Below are positions 8,271-16,788 of a stretch of DNA of 64,000 bases, piece after piece; positions within the stretch are counted from its first letter, which is position 1; each line of letters starts with the position of its first letter. The notes under the pieces were generated by a model. It had not been told where the DNA came from and did no database searches. It saw nothing but the letters and a program-made list of their open reading frames with translations. Source of the DNA: Chloroflexota bacterium (GTDB lineage Bacteria; Chloroflexota; Dehalococcoidia; Lucifugimonadales; JACPQL01); contig JACPQL010000023.1 of the NCBI GenBank assembly GCA_016190445.1, forward strand, positions 25,611 to 89,610, read 5' to 3'. Made by a program: the position numbers and the translations under genes.

Positions 8271-8713
8271 TGGACCGAGAGCCAAATGCCCATAGCAAGC
8301 GCCTTCTGGCGCTCTGTGGGGTGGTGTTCCTTCTCGTTGGCCTGTGGGTCTCGGCTAGCTGTGGAGGCGGCAGCCAGCCCACTCCACAGCCCACCCCAAC
8401 CCCAACCGTTCTGAGCCTGGACCCGGCGCTGGTGGCGGCGGGAAAGGCGGCGGCCCAGAAGTACCGCTGCCTGGACTGCCACTCGGTGGATGGCTTCCCC
8501 ATGTTTGGGCCCACCTGGAAGGGCATCTACGGGAGCCAGCTTGCCTTCACCGATGGCACGACGGCTGTGGCCGATGACAGCTACCTTGCCGAGTCCATCA
8601 GGAATCCTTTGGGCAAGGTAGTCCTGGGCTTTGACACCCCCATGCCACCCCAGCTACCCGTCTCTGACGAAGAGATCGGCGCCATCATCGCCTACATCAA
8701 AAGCCTGAGATAA
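8270..8713 (+). CDS. Monohaem c-type lipo-cytochrome, cluster A
   Basis: A 147-residue protein with a lipoprotein signal (VSASCGGG, lipid Cys at about residue 31), a Pro/Thr/Gln linker and one cytochrome c domain with haem motif CLDCH at about 67-71. A likely distal Met lies in DTPMPPQLP. The fold ending EEIGAIIAYIKSL is typical of small class I cytochromes c. It is probably the terminal mobile or anchored carrier that collects electrons from the ferredoxin/NrfD/cupredoxin complex and passes them to a terminal oxidase or reductase encoded elsewhere. The start is GTG, overlapping the relic stop of the preceding TIG gene. Confidence 0.88.
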   Translation: MDREPNAHSKRLLALCGVVFLLVGLWVSASCGGGSQPTPQPTPTPTVLSLDPALVAAGKAAAQKYRCLDCHSVDGFPMFGPTWKGIYGSQLAFTDGTTAVADDSYLAESIRNPLGKVVLGFDTPMPPQLPVSDEEIGAIIAYIKSLR

Positions 8714-8850
8714 GCGTCGCTCCAAAGCTGGACACAGGCGTGGCGTTCCCTGACGGAAACCAGAGCCTCCCCTACGCTCGCACAGGGTCCCCTCCCCTGC
8801 CCTCATCCCCCTCCCCTGCGCGAGGCATAGGCCGGTGAAGACCGCTGGCC

Positions 8851-8879
8851 TTGACCCCCGGTAATGGCGGCCCGATACT
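8851..8879 (+). promoter_or_regulatory. Promoter of tRNA-Ala
   Basis: TTGACC and GATACT are separated by 17 bases and end 9 bases before the tRNA. Position and spacing match a housekeeping sigma-70 promoter. Confidence 0.65.
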
Positions 8880-8888
8880 GTGCTACGT

Positions 8889-8963
<75 letters not shown>

Positions 8964-9051
8964 CCCTGCTAGTCTCAGACCTCCGCCTGTCCCTGCCATG
9001 AGGGACGTCTTTGTCCCATCTCCATAGGACAGCCCTGTCCCCTACAGCCGC

Positions 9052-9071
9052 CTAGTGAAAACTCTCACTAG
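9052..9071. promoter_or_regulatory. Inverted repeat upstream of the receiver-only regulator, candidate operator
   Basis: CTAGTGA and TCACTAG form a perfect 7-bp inverted repeat with a 6-base centre. It lies about 10 bases upstream of a possible -35 and resembles a dimeric-regulator binding site. The cognate protein is unknown. Confidence 0.4.
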
Positions 9072-9080
9072 ATGACAGCG

Positions 9081-9109
9081 TTGGGGTGACTCCGCGCCTA
9101 TGCTATGTG
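9081..9109 (+). promoter_or_regulatory. Possible promoter of receiver gene and cluster B
   Basis: TTGGGG and TATGTG are spaced 17 bases apart, with an upstream TG giving an extended -10 (TGCTATGTG). The match to consensus is moderate. It lies about 80 bases before the receiver-only gene. Confidence 0.35.
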
Positions 9110-9191
9110 TACAGTTCGGGTGGTGACACCTGGCCAGGACCCAACAGGCGTCGGGCAAAGACCACGCCTTCGATGTCCAAGGGGGGACCCA

Positions 9192-9578
9192 ATGGCGCCT
9201 CTGAAGGCTCTGGTGGTGGACGACTCAGCCCCAATGCGAGAGGCGATGAAGGAAGCAATGCGGAGCATCCGCGAGTGTCTTGTGGTTGGCGAAGGTGGGG
9301 ATGGCCTGGAGGCGCTGGAGCTGGCACGCCAGCTCCGCCCAGACCTGGTGATCATGGACATCAACATGCCTCGCATGGGTGGCCTGGAGGCGACTCGGCG
9401 GCTCAAGGTGGAGCTACCGGATACCCAGGTCGTGCTGGTCAGCACCTCCCTGGAGCCTGAGGTGCGGGAGGAGGCGCTGAGATGCGGAGGAGCGGCCTGC
9501 CTGGAGAAAGGGCCGGAGCTGTGGCAGGGGCTCCAGGCGGTAGTATCTCAGCTTGCCCAGCTCTCCCCAGCCAGTTGA
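9192..9578 (+). CDS. Stand-alone receiver-domain response regulator (CheY-like)
   Basis: From the ATG at 9192 (GGGGGGACCC upstream) this encodes 128 residues, exactly one receiver domain. It has the acidic pair VVDDS, phospho-acceptor Asp near 56 (DLVIMDINMP) and a Lys in CLEKG at the usual C-terminal site. There is no DNA-binding output domain, so it acts through protein contact or as a phosphate relay. The track's longer start at 9105 adds a low-quality leader without a better ribosome site. The gene lies 18 bases before ferredoxin B, so it may be co-transcribed with cluster B, paralleling the two-component pair next to cluster A. Confidence 0.85.
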   Translation: MAPLKALVVDDSAPMREAMKEAMRSIRECLVVGEGGDGLEALELARQLRPDLVIMDINMPRMGGLEATRRLKVELPDTQVVLVSTSLEPEVREEALRCGGAACLEKGPELWQGLQAVVSQLAQLSPAS

Positions 9579-9596
9579 TACGTGAGGCACTACGCT

Positions 9597-10538
9597 ATGG
9601 ATAGCAAGGAACAAAAGCAAAGCTCCAAGGAGAACTACCGCAAGTGGCAGGTGAGCCGGCGCCGGTTGCTCCAGTTCATGGGGGCCGCTGGCGCCACGGC
9701 TGCCATTGCGCCGTTCTTGCCATCGGTGTTCGCCAAGGTGAGCGCGGGCCCTTCCGCCGACACCGACCCTTCCGCGACCAACGGCACTGGGACCGCCCGG
9801 CTGCGCAAATGGGCCATGGTCATTGACCTGCGGCGGTGCGATGGCTGCCAGGGCATTGACCTTCCTCCCCAGTGCACGGAGGCATGCGTCGAGGGCCACT
9901 ACGCCCCAGAGCCGATGCAGTTCATCCAGGTCTACGAGCACGAGCTGCACGGCGAGGGGACCCAGTTCATACCCACCCCATGCATGCAGTGCCAGAACGC
10001 GCCCTGCGTGAACGTCTGCCCGGTGGGCGCCACATTCGCCACCCCCGAGGGGGTCATCCTGGTGGACCAGCAGCGGTGCATCGGCTGCCGCATGTGCATG
10101 GCCGCCTGCCCCTACGACCGCCGGTTCTTCACCTGGAGCAAACCTCCCCAGCCAGCGGAGGCGCTCTTTTCCGAGTACGACCCGGAGCACCAGTTCCCGC
10201 TTCCTCGGGGCGTTACAGTCAAGTGCAACTTCTGTCCCCATCTGGCCCGGTCAGGGAAGCTGCCCTACTGCGCCCAGGCCTGCCCCTCCAGCGCCATCTA
10301 CTACGGCGACCTGGAGGAGGACATCGCCACCAATGGAGCGGAGGTGGTGAAGCTCTCGCACTTCCTTGCAGAGAACCAGTCCTACCAGCTCAAGGCCGAC
10401 CTGGGCACCAAGCCCCGCGTCTACTACATCCCCGGGCACGGTGAGGCCGTTGGCAGGAGCCCCTATCGCACGGGGCGCAAGCCTAGCAGATGGCCGTGGC
10501 AGGAGAAGATCGAGGGGGCCCAAACGTGGACAAGGTAA
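9597..10538 (+). CDS. Tat-exported four-cluster ferredoxin subunit (DmsB/NrfC type), cluster B
   Basis: A paralogue of the protein at 1703, with the same Tat motif (SRRRLLQFMG) and nearly identical spacing of four cysteine groups: CDGC with CTEAC, CMQCQNAPCVNVC, CIGCRMCMAAC, CNFC with CAQAC. It should carry four [4Fe-4S] clusters on the outer membrane face. I prefer the ATG at 9597, which has a GTGAGG ribosome site, over the track's GTG at 9582. The shared stretch ENYRKWQVSRRRLL near the N-terminus shows recent common ancestry with ferredoxin A. It overlaps the NrfD start by 13 bases. No molybdoenzyme gene is present. Confidence 0.9.
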   Translation: MDSKEQKQSSKENYRKWQVSRRRLLQFMGAAGATAAIAPFLPSVFAKVSAGPSADTDPSATNGTGTARLRKWAMVIDLRRCDGCQGIDLPPQCTEACVEGHYAPEPMQFIQVYEHELHGEGTQFIPTPCMQCQNAPCVNVCPVGATFATPEGVILVDQQRCIGCRMCMAACPYDRRFFTWSKPPQPAEALFSEYDPEHQFPLPRGVTVKCNFCPHLARSGKLPYCAQACPSSAIYYGDLEEDIATNGAEVVKLSHFLAENQSYQLKADLGTKPRVYYIPGHGEAVGRSPYRTGRKPSRWPWQEKIEGAQTWTR

Positions 10539-11944
10539 AGAACGACCGGCGGGAAGAGCTGGAGCGCACCGTGCTACGGCCCCTGACCCGCACGGGCAAG
10601 GGCTACTACCTGGTGGTGGGGTTCCTGGTCCTGGTGGTGCTCTGGGGGCTCTACGCCTACAGCACCCAGTTCCGGAACGGCCTCATCGTCACCGGAATGC
10701 GGGACCGCATCCTGTGGGGCTTCTACATCATCCTCTTCGTCTTCTTCATCGGCATCAGCCATGCGGGCACCCTCATCTCCGCCATCCTGCGGGTGGTGAA
10801 GGCCCAGTGGCGCACCCCGGTCACACGCATGGCGGAGTTCATCACCGTGGTGGCCCTCTCCGTCGGTGGCCTGATGCCCATCATTGACCTGGGACGCCCA
10901 GACCGTATCCCCAACCTGGTCCTCTTTGGCCGCTGGCAGTCGCCCATCCTCTGGGACGTCCTCTCCATCACCACCTACCTCACCGGCAGCATCATCTATC
11001 TCTACCTCCCTCTCATCCCCGACCTGGCCCTCTGCCGCGACCGTTTGGGGAAGGAGGCCTCAGCCTGGAAGCGCGGGTTCTACCGGATCGCCTCCATTGG
11101 ATGGCAGGGGACCCAGCGGCAGAAGAGGTACCTGAGCATCGCCATGGCGAGCATGATGGTCCTCATCATCCCCGTGGCGGTCTCTGTCCACACCGTGGTC
11201 TCCTGGATCTTCGCCATGACGTTGCGGGAGGCGTGGAACAGCACCGTCTTCGGGGCCTACTTCGTGGCGGGCGCCATCTTCTCCGGCATAGCAGCCATCA
11301 TCATCATCATGGCCATTCTGCGCAGGGCCTTCCACCTGGAGAGATACATAACCAACCAGCACTTCATCAACCTGGGGTACATGATGGGCGGTTTCACCCT
11401 CATCATGATGTACTTCAACGTCTCCGAGTACGTTGTCACCGGCTACAAGATGGCGGGGGAGACCTCCTTCCACTTCCTTCAGCTCATGGCCCGGGAGTAC
11501 GCCCCCTTCTTCTGGATGTACACCATAGGCGGCATGGTGGTCCCAGGGCTCATCATCCTCTTCCCTCGCACCAGGACCTTCAAGGGTGTGCTGATCGCTG
11601 CCGGCTTTGTGCTGGTGGGCATGTGGCTTGAGCGGTTCATCATAGTGGTGGCTGGCCTGCGAGTCCCCCTCATGCCCTATGAGCCCTCCTGGTACCTGCC
11701 CACATGGGTGGAGTGGTCCATCATGGCGGGGGCCTTCGCCATGTTCGGCCTGGTCATCGCCATCTTCTCCAAGCTGGTCCCGGTGATCTCCGTCTGGGAG
11801 GTGGCCGAGCAGTACGAAGAGGCGGAGGCACTGGAGACGGCGCCACCGCATGGTGGTCGCCAGCCGGCTACGCAGCCGCTACACGTGGAGGGGGCATCGG
11901 GCACGGCCCCAGCCCCAGGCGACACGGCAGGAGGGATGCCATGA
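10526..11944 (+). CDS. NrfD/PsrC-family integral membrane subunit, cluster B
   Basis: A roughly 472-residue multi-pass membrane protein with about ten hydrophobic helices, related to the cluster A NrfD throughout (RPLTRTGKGYY, MRDRILWGFYI, IDLGRPDR, HTVVSWIFAM, LERFIIVVAG). The GTG at 10526 follows a GAGGGGG ribosome site and gives an N-terminus like the paralogue; the track's start at 10490 would lie deeper inside the ferredoxin gene. The longer C-terminal tail is Pro/Ala-rich and differs from cluster A. The expected role is menaquinol oxidation or reduction coupled to ferredoxin B. The stop overlaps the next start (ATGA). Confidence 0.9.
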   Translation: MDKVKNDRREELERTVLRPLTRTGKGYYLVVGFLVLVVLWGLYAYSTQFRNGLIVTGMRDRILWGFYIILFVFFIGISHAGTLISAILRVVKAQWRTPVTRMAEFITVVALSVGGLMPIIDLGRPDRIPNLVLFGRWQSPILWDVLSITTYLTGSIIYLYLPLIPDLALCRDRLGKEASAWKRGFYRIASIGWQGTQRQKRYLSIAMASMMVLIIPVAVSVHTVVSWIFAMTLREAWNSTVFGAYFVAGAIFSGIAAIIIIMAILRRAFHLERYITNQHFINLGYMMGGFTLIMMYFNVSEYVVTGYKMAGETSFHFLQLMAREYAPFFWMYTIGGMVVPGLIILFPRTRTFKGVLIAAGFVLVGMWLERFIIVVAGLRVPLMPYEPSWYLPTWVEWSIMAGAFAMFGLVIAIFSKLVPVISVWEVAEQYEEAEALETAPPHGGRQPATQPLHVEGASGTAPAPGDTAGGMP

Positions 11945-12513
11945 GCATTCGCAGCGGCAGGTGGCTTCTGGTGGCCTTGCTATCCCTGCTCCTCTTGCTG
12001 GCGACTGTCACTCCGGTGCTGGCCGCGGACCCCGTCACCCTGGAGCTCCTGGCCCCCCAGCAGGTGGCCCTGGGAGACAAGGTGGAGGTCACCGCCGTGC
12101 TGCGGGATGGCAACGGGGTCCCCATCCGGGGAGGCACCGTCAACCTGTGGACTCCAGCCACTTTCCTCAGCACCGGGGGCGCCATTGACCTTGGCCGGGC
12201 TACCACCGATGCGCAGGGCCGGGCCACATTCCGCTACGAGGCGCGCACTGAGGGCCCAGTGGCGTTGAACGCCTACTTCCCCGGTGACAGCCGCTACGCC
12301 TACGCGCAAGGCTCCGCCGAACTGAAAGCCCAGGGCACGGCCCAGCTCTATCAGTCAACGGCCGGCGTGCGGGTGCCCGGCATCGGCGTCTGGCTGCTGG
12401 TGGGCCTGTTGGGCGGTGTGTGGACCACCTACCTTGCGGTGATGGTGTTCCTGAGCCTCATCGCACGGGAGGGCTCCAGGGCCCCCGTGGAAGCAGGAGG
12501 CCACCGTGGATAG
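11941..12513 (+). CDS. Ig-like domain protein with C-terminal membrane anchor, cluster B
   Basis: The track lists a longer ORF from 11704, but the ATG at 11941 overlaps the NrfD stop in an ATGA and opens a clear signal peptide ending near AADPVTLE. The 190-residue protein has one Ig-like beta domain (VTLELLAPQQVALGDKVEV to about residue 140) and one membrane helix (about 150-175). It corresponds to the second half of the cluster A cupredoxin protein but has no cupredoxin domain and no Cys/His copper loop. It is probably an assembly or docking subunit next to NrfD. The cytochrome gene overlaps its end by 8 bases. Confidence 0.78.
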   Translation: MSIRSGRWLLVALLSLLLLLATVTPVLAADPVTLELLAPQQVALGDKVEVTAVLRDGNGVPIRGGTVNLWTPATFLSTGGAIDLGRATTDAQGRATFRYEARTEGPVALNAYFPGDSRYAYAQGSAELKAQGTAQLYQSTAGVRVPGIGVWLLVGLLGGVWTTYLAVMVFLSLIAREGSRAPVEAGGHRG

Positions 12514-13249
12514 GTTCCTCGTCCCCAGACTCGGACTTGTGGCGATCATAGGCCTTGCCACCGTCCTCATCGGCGTCATCGTGCTGCGGAGCCCGGACAC
12601 CCATGCCAACCTGTGGAACTCGGCCCAGACCGGATACGCCAGGACTTCCCAGGCTCTGGTGGGGCACGAAGCTGCCGACGTGGAGCTAAAGCTGGTGGAG
12701 CAACAGGGCATCACGGCAGGAAAGCCCGCTTCCCTGGAGCCTGGACGGGCCATCTACCTGGGCCGCGGCTGTGCCATGTGCCACGGGCTCGACGCCCGGG
12801 GCGGGGCCGTGGGTCCATCCCTGGCGGGCACCAACCCTGAGATCGTGAAACGCATGGTGCGGGACGGCCCCGGGGGCATGCCTGCCTACACCGAAACCCA
12901 CCTCAGCGACGCCGACCTGGCAGAGATGGCCAACTACCTCCAGAACCTGCCGGTGGTCAGGCCCGGCTCTTCGGAGATAGCAGCCCTGCAAGGCATCACC
13001 TGGGACCCTTCTGTTTCCCCTAGCATCCTCCTGCAAGGCAAGGCGGCCGTCCGCCGCTCCTGCGGCGCCTGCCACAGCCAGCCAACCGCAGAGGAGATCC
13101 GAAGCGCCTTTGCCAGCGATTTCGATGCGACGTCCCTGGTGGCGGACATGGCGTCGAGACAGACGAACCTGAGTCTTCAGGACGCGAGGGCCATCGCCTA
13201 CTACATGTTGGCTGTTCTTCATGGCGTTGACCTGGTAAAGGCACCGTGA
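12506..13249 (+). CDS. Membrane-anchored dihaem cytochrome c, cluster B
   Basis: A 247-residue protein with an uncleaved-looking N-terminal membrane helix (about residues 9-27) and two cytochrome c domains. Haem motifs are CAMCH (about 89-93) and CGACH (about 186-190). A likely distal Met for the first haem is in GPGGMPAY; the ligand for the second haem is less clear. It starts at GTG inside the end of the preceding gene, showing tight operon packing. It replaces, in cluster B, the cupredoxin and monohaem cytochrome of cluster A, and probably takes electrons from the ferredoxin/NrfD pair to a downstream acceptor. Confidence 0.9.
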   Translation: MDRFLVPRLGLVAIIGLATVLIGVIVLRSPDTHANLWNSAQTGYARTSQALVGHEAADVELKLVEQQGITAGKPASLEPGRAIYLGRGCAMCHGLDARGGAVGPSLAGTNPEIVKRMVRDGPGGMPAYTETHLSDADLAEMANYLQNLPVVRPGSSEIAALQGITWDPSVSPSILLQGKAAVRRSCGACHSQPTAEEIRSAFASDFDATSLVADMASRQTNLSLQDARAIAYYMLAVLHGVDLVKAP

Positions 13250-13357
13250 GGCCCTGTTTGATGAAATGAGGGGAAGTAGCAGGTGGGACCACACGCGAAG
13301 CCCGTGCACAAGCACCTGACTGCGAAGCTAGAGAGGCCAAATTTGAAAGGAGGAACG

Positions 13358-14197
13358 ATGGAACGGAAGACGGGCATCAGGCTGGGAGTGCTCCTGGGGC
13401 TCTTGGGAATGGCAGTAGCGCTCTTCAGCGCCTGCGGCGGGGTCTCCCAGGAGAAGTACGACGCATTGCAGGCGCAGGTAACTGCCAAAAACCAGGAGGT
13501 AGCGAGCCTTCAGCAACAACTCCAGGCTGCGCAAACGGGCGCGGGAGGAGGCCAGCAACAGATAGCAACGCTTCAGCAACAGATCACCGCCAAGGAGCAG
13601 GAGATTGCAGATCTGAAGAAGGCTGCGGAGGAGGCGAAGAAGATAACTCCGCTGGTCTATACGACGTTGACGGGGACCCCTACGCCGAGGCCGACGGCGA
13701 CGCCTCGTCCTCCTGGATTCGTGGCACCAACACCGGTCCCGCCGGATGATGTCACTGTCAACGCTGTCTTCCCATTCACCTTCTACGTTGAGACGCTCAC
13801 CGGGCACCAGGTCACGGACTTCGCTCAAAGTCCCTCCTGCGTGCCCAACACCCAGTTCCGGCGAGGGTCACACCTTGTGTGGAGGTTCGAGGTGTTTGAC
13901 ACCTCCACGGGAAAGCGGGTTACCAGCCTGGACAGTCCAAGTGCCAGCGTCAAGCTCGTGCTGGAAAATGGGCAGGAGATCGCGGCGCGGTTCGCTAAGA
14001 AGGCTGGTACAGGGCCGTGGACATGGGTGGCGGCGTGGGACCCCCCCATGGACTATCCGCTAGGTCCGCTGGACTACACGATCGTCGTCACTAAAGGTGA
14101 TCGGACCGGCACCTTTGATCCTAAGCTCGTGGACCTGCTGGGAGCCGAGACGAGCCCGACCACGACTATAGACCAGCGAATACAGATACTGCCGTAA
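13358..14197 (+). CDS. Coiled-coil lipoprotein with conserved C-terminal domain, cluster B
   Basis: The correct start is the ATG at 13358 behind AAAGGAGGAACG; the track extends it to 13283. The 279-residue protein has lipobox FSACGG, a coiled coil rich in Gln/Glu/Lys (about 30-95), a TPTPRPTATPRPP linker and a C-terminal domain with WRFEVFDTSTGKRVTS and GPWTWVAAWDPPMDYPLGPLD. These match the cluster A protein at 5020 (WRFEVIDTSTGKR, GPWTWAVGWD). The function is unknown; co-conservation with NrfD and ferredoxin suggests a lipid-anchored scaffold or accessory subunit on the outer membrane surface. Confidence 0.78.
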   Translation: MERKTGIRLGVLLGLLGMAVALFSACGGVSQEKYDALQAQVTAKNQEVASLQQQLQAAQTGAGGGQQQIATLQQQITAKEQEIADLKKAAEEAKKITPLVYTTLTGTPTPRPTATPRPPGFVAPTPVPPDDVTVNAVFPFTFYVETLTGHQVTDFAQSPSCVPNTQFRRGSHLVWRFEVFDTSTGKRVTSLDSPSASVKLVLENGQEIAARFAKKAGTGPWTWVAAWDPPMDYPLGPLDYTIVVTKGDRTGTFDPKLVDLLGAETSPTTTIDQRIQILP

Positions 14198-14220
14198 GGT
14201 TTGCAGACGCATGCAAAGCT

Positions 14221-14258
14221 GAAAGAAGGCCCGGACCACATGGCCCGGGCCTTCTTTC
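14221..14258 (+). terminator. Strong hairpin after the cluster B coiled-coil lipoprotein gene
   Basis: GAAAGAAGGCCCGG and its perfect complement (14-bp stem, 10-base loop) form an intrinsic-terminator-like hairpin with a U-containing descending arm (CTTCTTTC). It lies between the lipoprotein and TIG genes, the same place as the hairpin in cluster A. Confidence 0.75.
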
Positions 14259-14307
14259 GAGGGGTGGGACGAGAGACCATGCCCAGCCCTGGAAAGGAAA
14301 GAGTTCA

Positions 14308-15897
14308 ATGGATTCCCGAGTGAGGAGAGTTAGAGTGCGGCTGGGTTACATAGGGCTCGGCATTGTGGCCGTGGCCCTAGCGGTCAGCGCCGCCGCCTGT
14401 AGCAGCAAGGCCCCGGCGCCGCTGCCCACCGCGACCAGTCCTCTACCACCATCCCAGGCGTCCCAGGCTACCCCGACCCCGGCGGCGACCAAAGTGGCGC
14501 TCAAGCTGCTCAAGACCCAGCCGGAGATGGGCCTTGGGGGTACGAAGTTCACGATCACCGGCGAGGGCCTGCCCCCGAACAGGACGGCGGATGTCCTGTG
14601 GGCCACCTATGATGGCAGCTTTGACACCAAAGTCATGGCCGAGACCATAGAGTTCGTGGCCCAACGCTTCGAGGACAAGCGCGTTCCCCTTGGAAAAGCC
14701 ACTACTGACGGACAAGGGCAGCTCAAGGTTGATTTCGCAGCCCCCGAGGACTTCGGCAGCGTCCACGGTATCTATGTGGTCATAGACGGCCAGGATGTTG
14801 CCCGGGGCGGCTTCCAGATCGACAGGTCTATCACCGTTACCCCGAAGGAAGGCCCAGTGGGAACACCCATCACCATCTCCGTGACAGGGATGGGGAAGCC
14901 TCCAGTCGAACACCTCTTCTCGGTCCGCTACGACAACCAGTATACCGGCACCATCAGCGGGCTGACCACGCGAGGCGCGGCCACAGCCGTCATCCGTGCT
15001 GCCGGGGCACCTGGCATCCACACCATCGAGCTCAGCGGCGGCGGCAACCATGGGGCAGGGTACCTGAACAACCAGCAGTCCCCTTATGCACGCCTCTTTC
15101 CGAAAGACGGTGCTTTCCGGTTCACCTTTAAGGTGACAGAAGACCGCGGCGCGCCCGCCGCAACTATGGAGTGGCCAGAAGCAGGACGGGTGGCACAACT
15201 GGAGAACGACGCCCCACGTACCACGGCCGGCCAGAGTTCGCCGCGCCAGGGGGTCTCGGTGTCGCTCAGCTCCTCCCGCGCTCCCATCCTCAGTCCCGTC
15301 ACCGTGACCGCTACGGGGCTTCGCCCAGGTACAGATGTTCAGATGGACTTCGTGACTGCCAAGGGCAACCGCGTAACCACAAGCGGGTGGGAGCTGGTAA
15401 ACACTTCCCTGGGGATCGCCAAGACGGATGCGAACGGCTCGCTGCGCGCCGACATCAAGGTGCCGGACGGCCTGGGTGGATGGCACATGGTTGCGCTGAG
15501 CCAGGACGGAGCCCAGGTGGCGGCTCTGCCCTTCTATGTCGAGCAGAGCCTGGTGGCCGTCACACCCAAGCGAGTCAAGGCAGGAGAGCAGATCACTATT
15601 CAGGTCAAAGGAATCGGCTGGACGGAGCTGGACAACACGGTGGCGGTGACCTACGACAACGCCTACATGGGTTACGCCTGCGGCTTCAACAGCAACGGCG
15701 ATATCACCCTGCAAATCACCGCCGTGGGGAGCCCTGGCACTCATCTGATCGATATCTACCCCACGACCTTCCAGGGCAAAGCCACAGGGCGCTGGCCATT
15801 CCAGATGCCCCAGCTCAATGCGCTGGAGGACCACCCCAGCCTGGGGCTAGGGTACAACCTGCCCATTTTCCGGCTGGCGGTTGAGGTGGTGCCGTAG
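14308..15897 (+). CDS. Multi-domain TIG/IPT-like surface lipoprotein, cluster B
   Basis: A 529-residue lipoprotein (lipobox SAAAC, then a Pro/Thr linker) with repeated TIG/IPT-like modules (KTQPEMGLGGTKFTITGEG, VTPKEGPVGTPITISVTGM, VTPKRVKAGEQITIQVKG). It is collinear with the cluster A protein at 6040, including shared phrases such as VAVTYDNAYMGYACG versus VAVTYDNAYIGYACG and the C-terminus GYNLPIFRLAVEVVP. The ribosome site GGAAAGGAAAG precedes the ATG. No catalytic motif is seen. It probably forms an extracellular scaffold associated with the cluster's electron carriers, or a surface adhesion factor. Its terminal codons are the best match to the relic at 8209. Confidence 0.8.
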   Translation: MDSRVRRVRVRLGYIGLGIVAVALAVSAAACSSKAPAPLPTATSPLPPSQASQATPTPAATKVALKLLKTQPEMGLGGTKFTITGEGLPPNRTADVLWATYDGSFDTKVMAETIEFVAQRFEDKRVPLGKATTDGQGQLKVDFAAPEDFGSVHGIYVVIDGQDVARGGFQIDRSITVTPKEGPVGTPITISVTGMGKPPVEHLFSVRYDNQYTGTISGLTTRGAATAVIRAAGAPGIHTIELSGGGNHGAGYLNNQQSPYARLFPKDGAFRFTFKVTEDRGAPAATMEWPEAGRVAQLENDAPRTTAGQSSPRQGVSVSLSSSRAPILSPVTVTATGLRPGTDVQMDFVTAKGNRVTTSGWELVNTSLGIAKTDANGSLRADIKVPDGLGGWHMVALSQDGAQVAALPFYVEQSLVAVTPKRVKAGEQITIQVKGIGWTELDNTVAVTYDNAYMGYACGFNSNGDITLQITAVGSPGTHLIDIYPTTFQGKATGRWPFQMPQLNALEDHPSLGLGYNLPIFRLAVEVVP

Positions 15898-15935
15898 GGC
15901 GAGTACCTGCTTGCGAAAAAGTGCGGTATTATGAG

Positions 15936-15974
15936 GAGCCGCTCGTGGTGGGCGAGTCGAACCACGAGCGGCTC
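15936..15974 (+). terminator. Terminator-like hairpin closing cluster B
   Basis: A perfect 14-bp stem (GAGCCGCTCGTGGT and complement) with an 11-base loop lies about 40 bases after the TIG gene. The stem sequence CCGCTCGTGGT also forms the ends of a repeat near 23067-23124, so this may be a repeat element reused as a terminator. Confidence 0.65.
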
Positions 15975-16145
15975 GCCTTTCGACAACTCATAGTGACCGA
16001 GCCTGGGGTAGACCCGGCGCACGCGGACCTGTGTGAATGAGTGCTAGGTAGGCGAGACTCTTGGTGCAGCGTGGGGCCGCTCTGCTTCTGGCTGCAACTG
16101 TCGGTCCGGTCTGAGAACAGCGGCTGAGTGGGAGGGGCCTCGCAG

Positions 16146-16592
16146 ATGTGGCTTTGGCGAATGTTCCCAAGGCTCCCAGTGTTTTCAAGAGTTCACGCCC
16201 TGGTATACCGCTGGACCGGCGGCCTGGTTGGCTCACGCTTGCCCCTGACCAAGCTGGAAGTCCTCCTGCTAACTACCACAGGGCGACGGAGCGGGAAACA
16301 GCGCACCACTCCTCTTGTCTACTTTCGCCAGGGCGAGAGCCTCATTGTCGTAGCTTCTAACCGGGGGGCAGGACGATACCCGGCATGGTATTGGAACCTC
16401 CAGTTCCAGCCCCAGGCCAGGGTCCAGATTAGAAGAACCAGGCAGACGGTCAATGCCAAAGATGCCAGAGCAGAGGAGCGGCGTTTCTTGTGGCCCCTGC
16501 TGAAGGCAAAAACTCCGCTCCTGGAGCTTTACCAAGCCCGTACAAAGCGAGAGTTGTCTGTGGTGATCCTGCGCCCTATGGAAAAGGCCTGA
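16146..16592 (+). CDS. Deazaflavin (F420)-dependent nitroreductase-family oxidoreductase
   Basis: A 148-residue protein of the DUF385/Ddn family. The N-terminal MFPRLPVFSRVHALVYRWTGG segment and the central TTTGRRSGKQRTTPLVYF motif followed by YPAWYWNLQ are characteristic of these small split-barrel F420H2-binding enzymes, which reduce or modify diverse small molecules. I chose the ATG at 16146 with GGAGGGG eight bases upstream; the track starts at 16128. It stands alone after cluster B and converges on the acyl-CoA dehydrogenase gene. The substrate cannot be predicted. It implies that the host makes or imports coenzyme F420. Confidence 0.85.
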   Translation: MWLWRMFPRLPVFSRVHALVYRWTGGLVGSRLPLTKLEVLLLTTTGRRSGKQRTTPLVYFRQGESLIVVASNRGAGRYPAWYWNLQFQPQARVQIRRTRQTVNAKDARAEERRFLWPLLKAKTPLLELYQARTKRELSVVILRPMEKA

Positions 16593-16788
16593 CCGTCTAT
16601 TTCCCACCTTCTGGCCTGCTATCGAGGTGGCTGAGTAGGATATTGTAGAAGCGCCCTGGTGCAACAGGCCCATGCCCTGGTACCTGGCACCTGGGGCGTG
16701 GGCTTTGTTTTTGGCGTGCTCCCGGCCTCCGGACAACTGCTGGTGGGACCGCGCTCACCAGTGCAGAACAGCCCCGCCTTTGCGCACA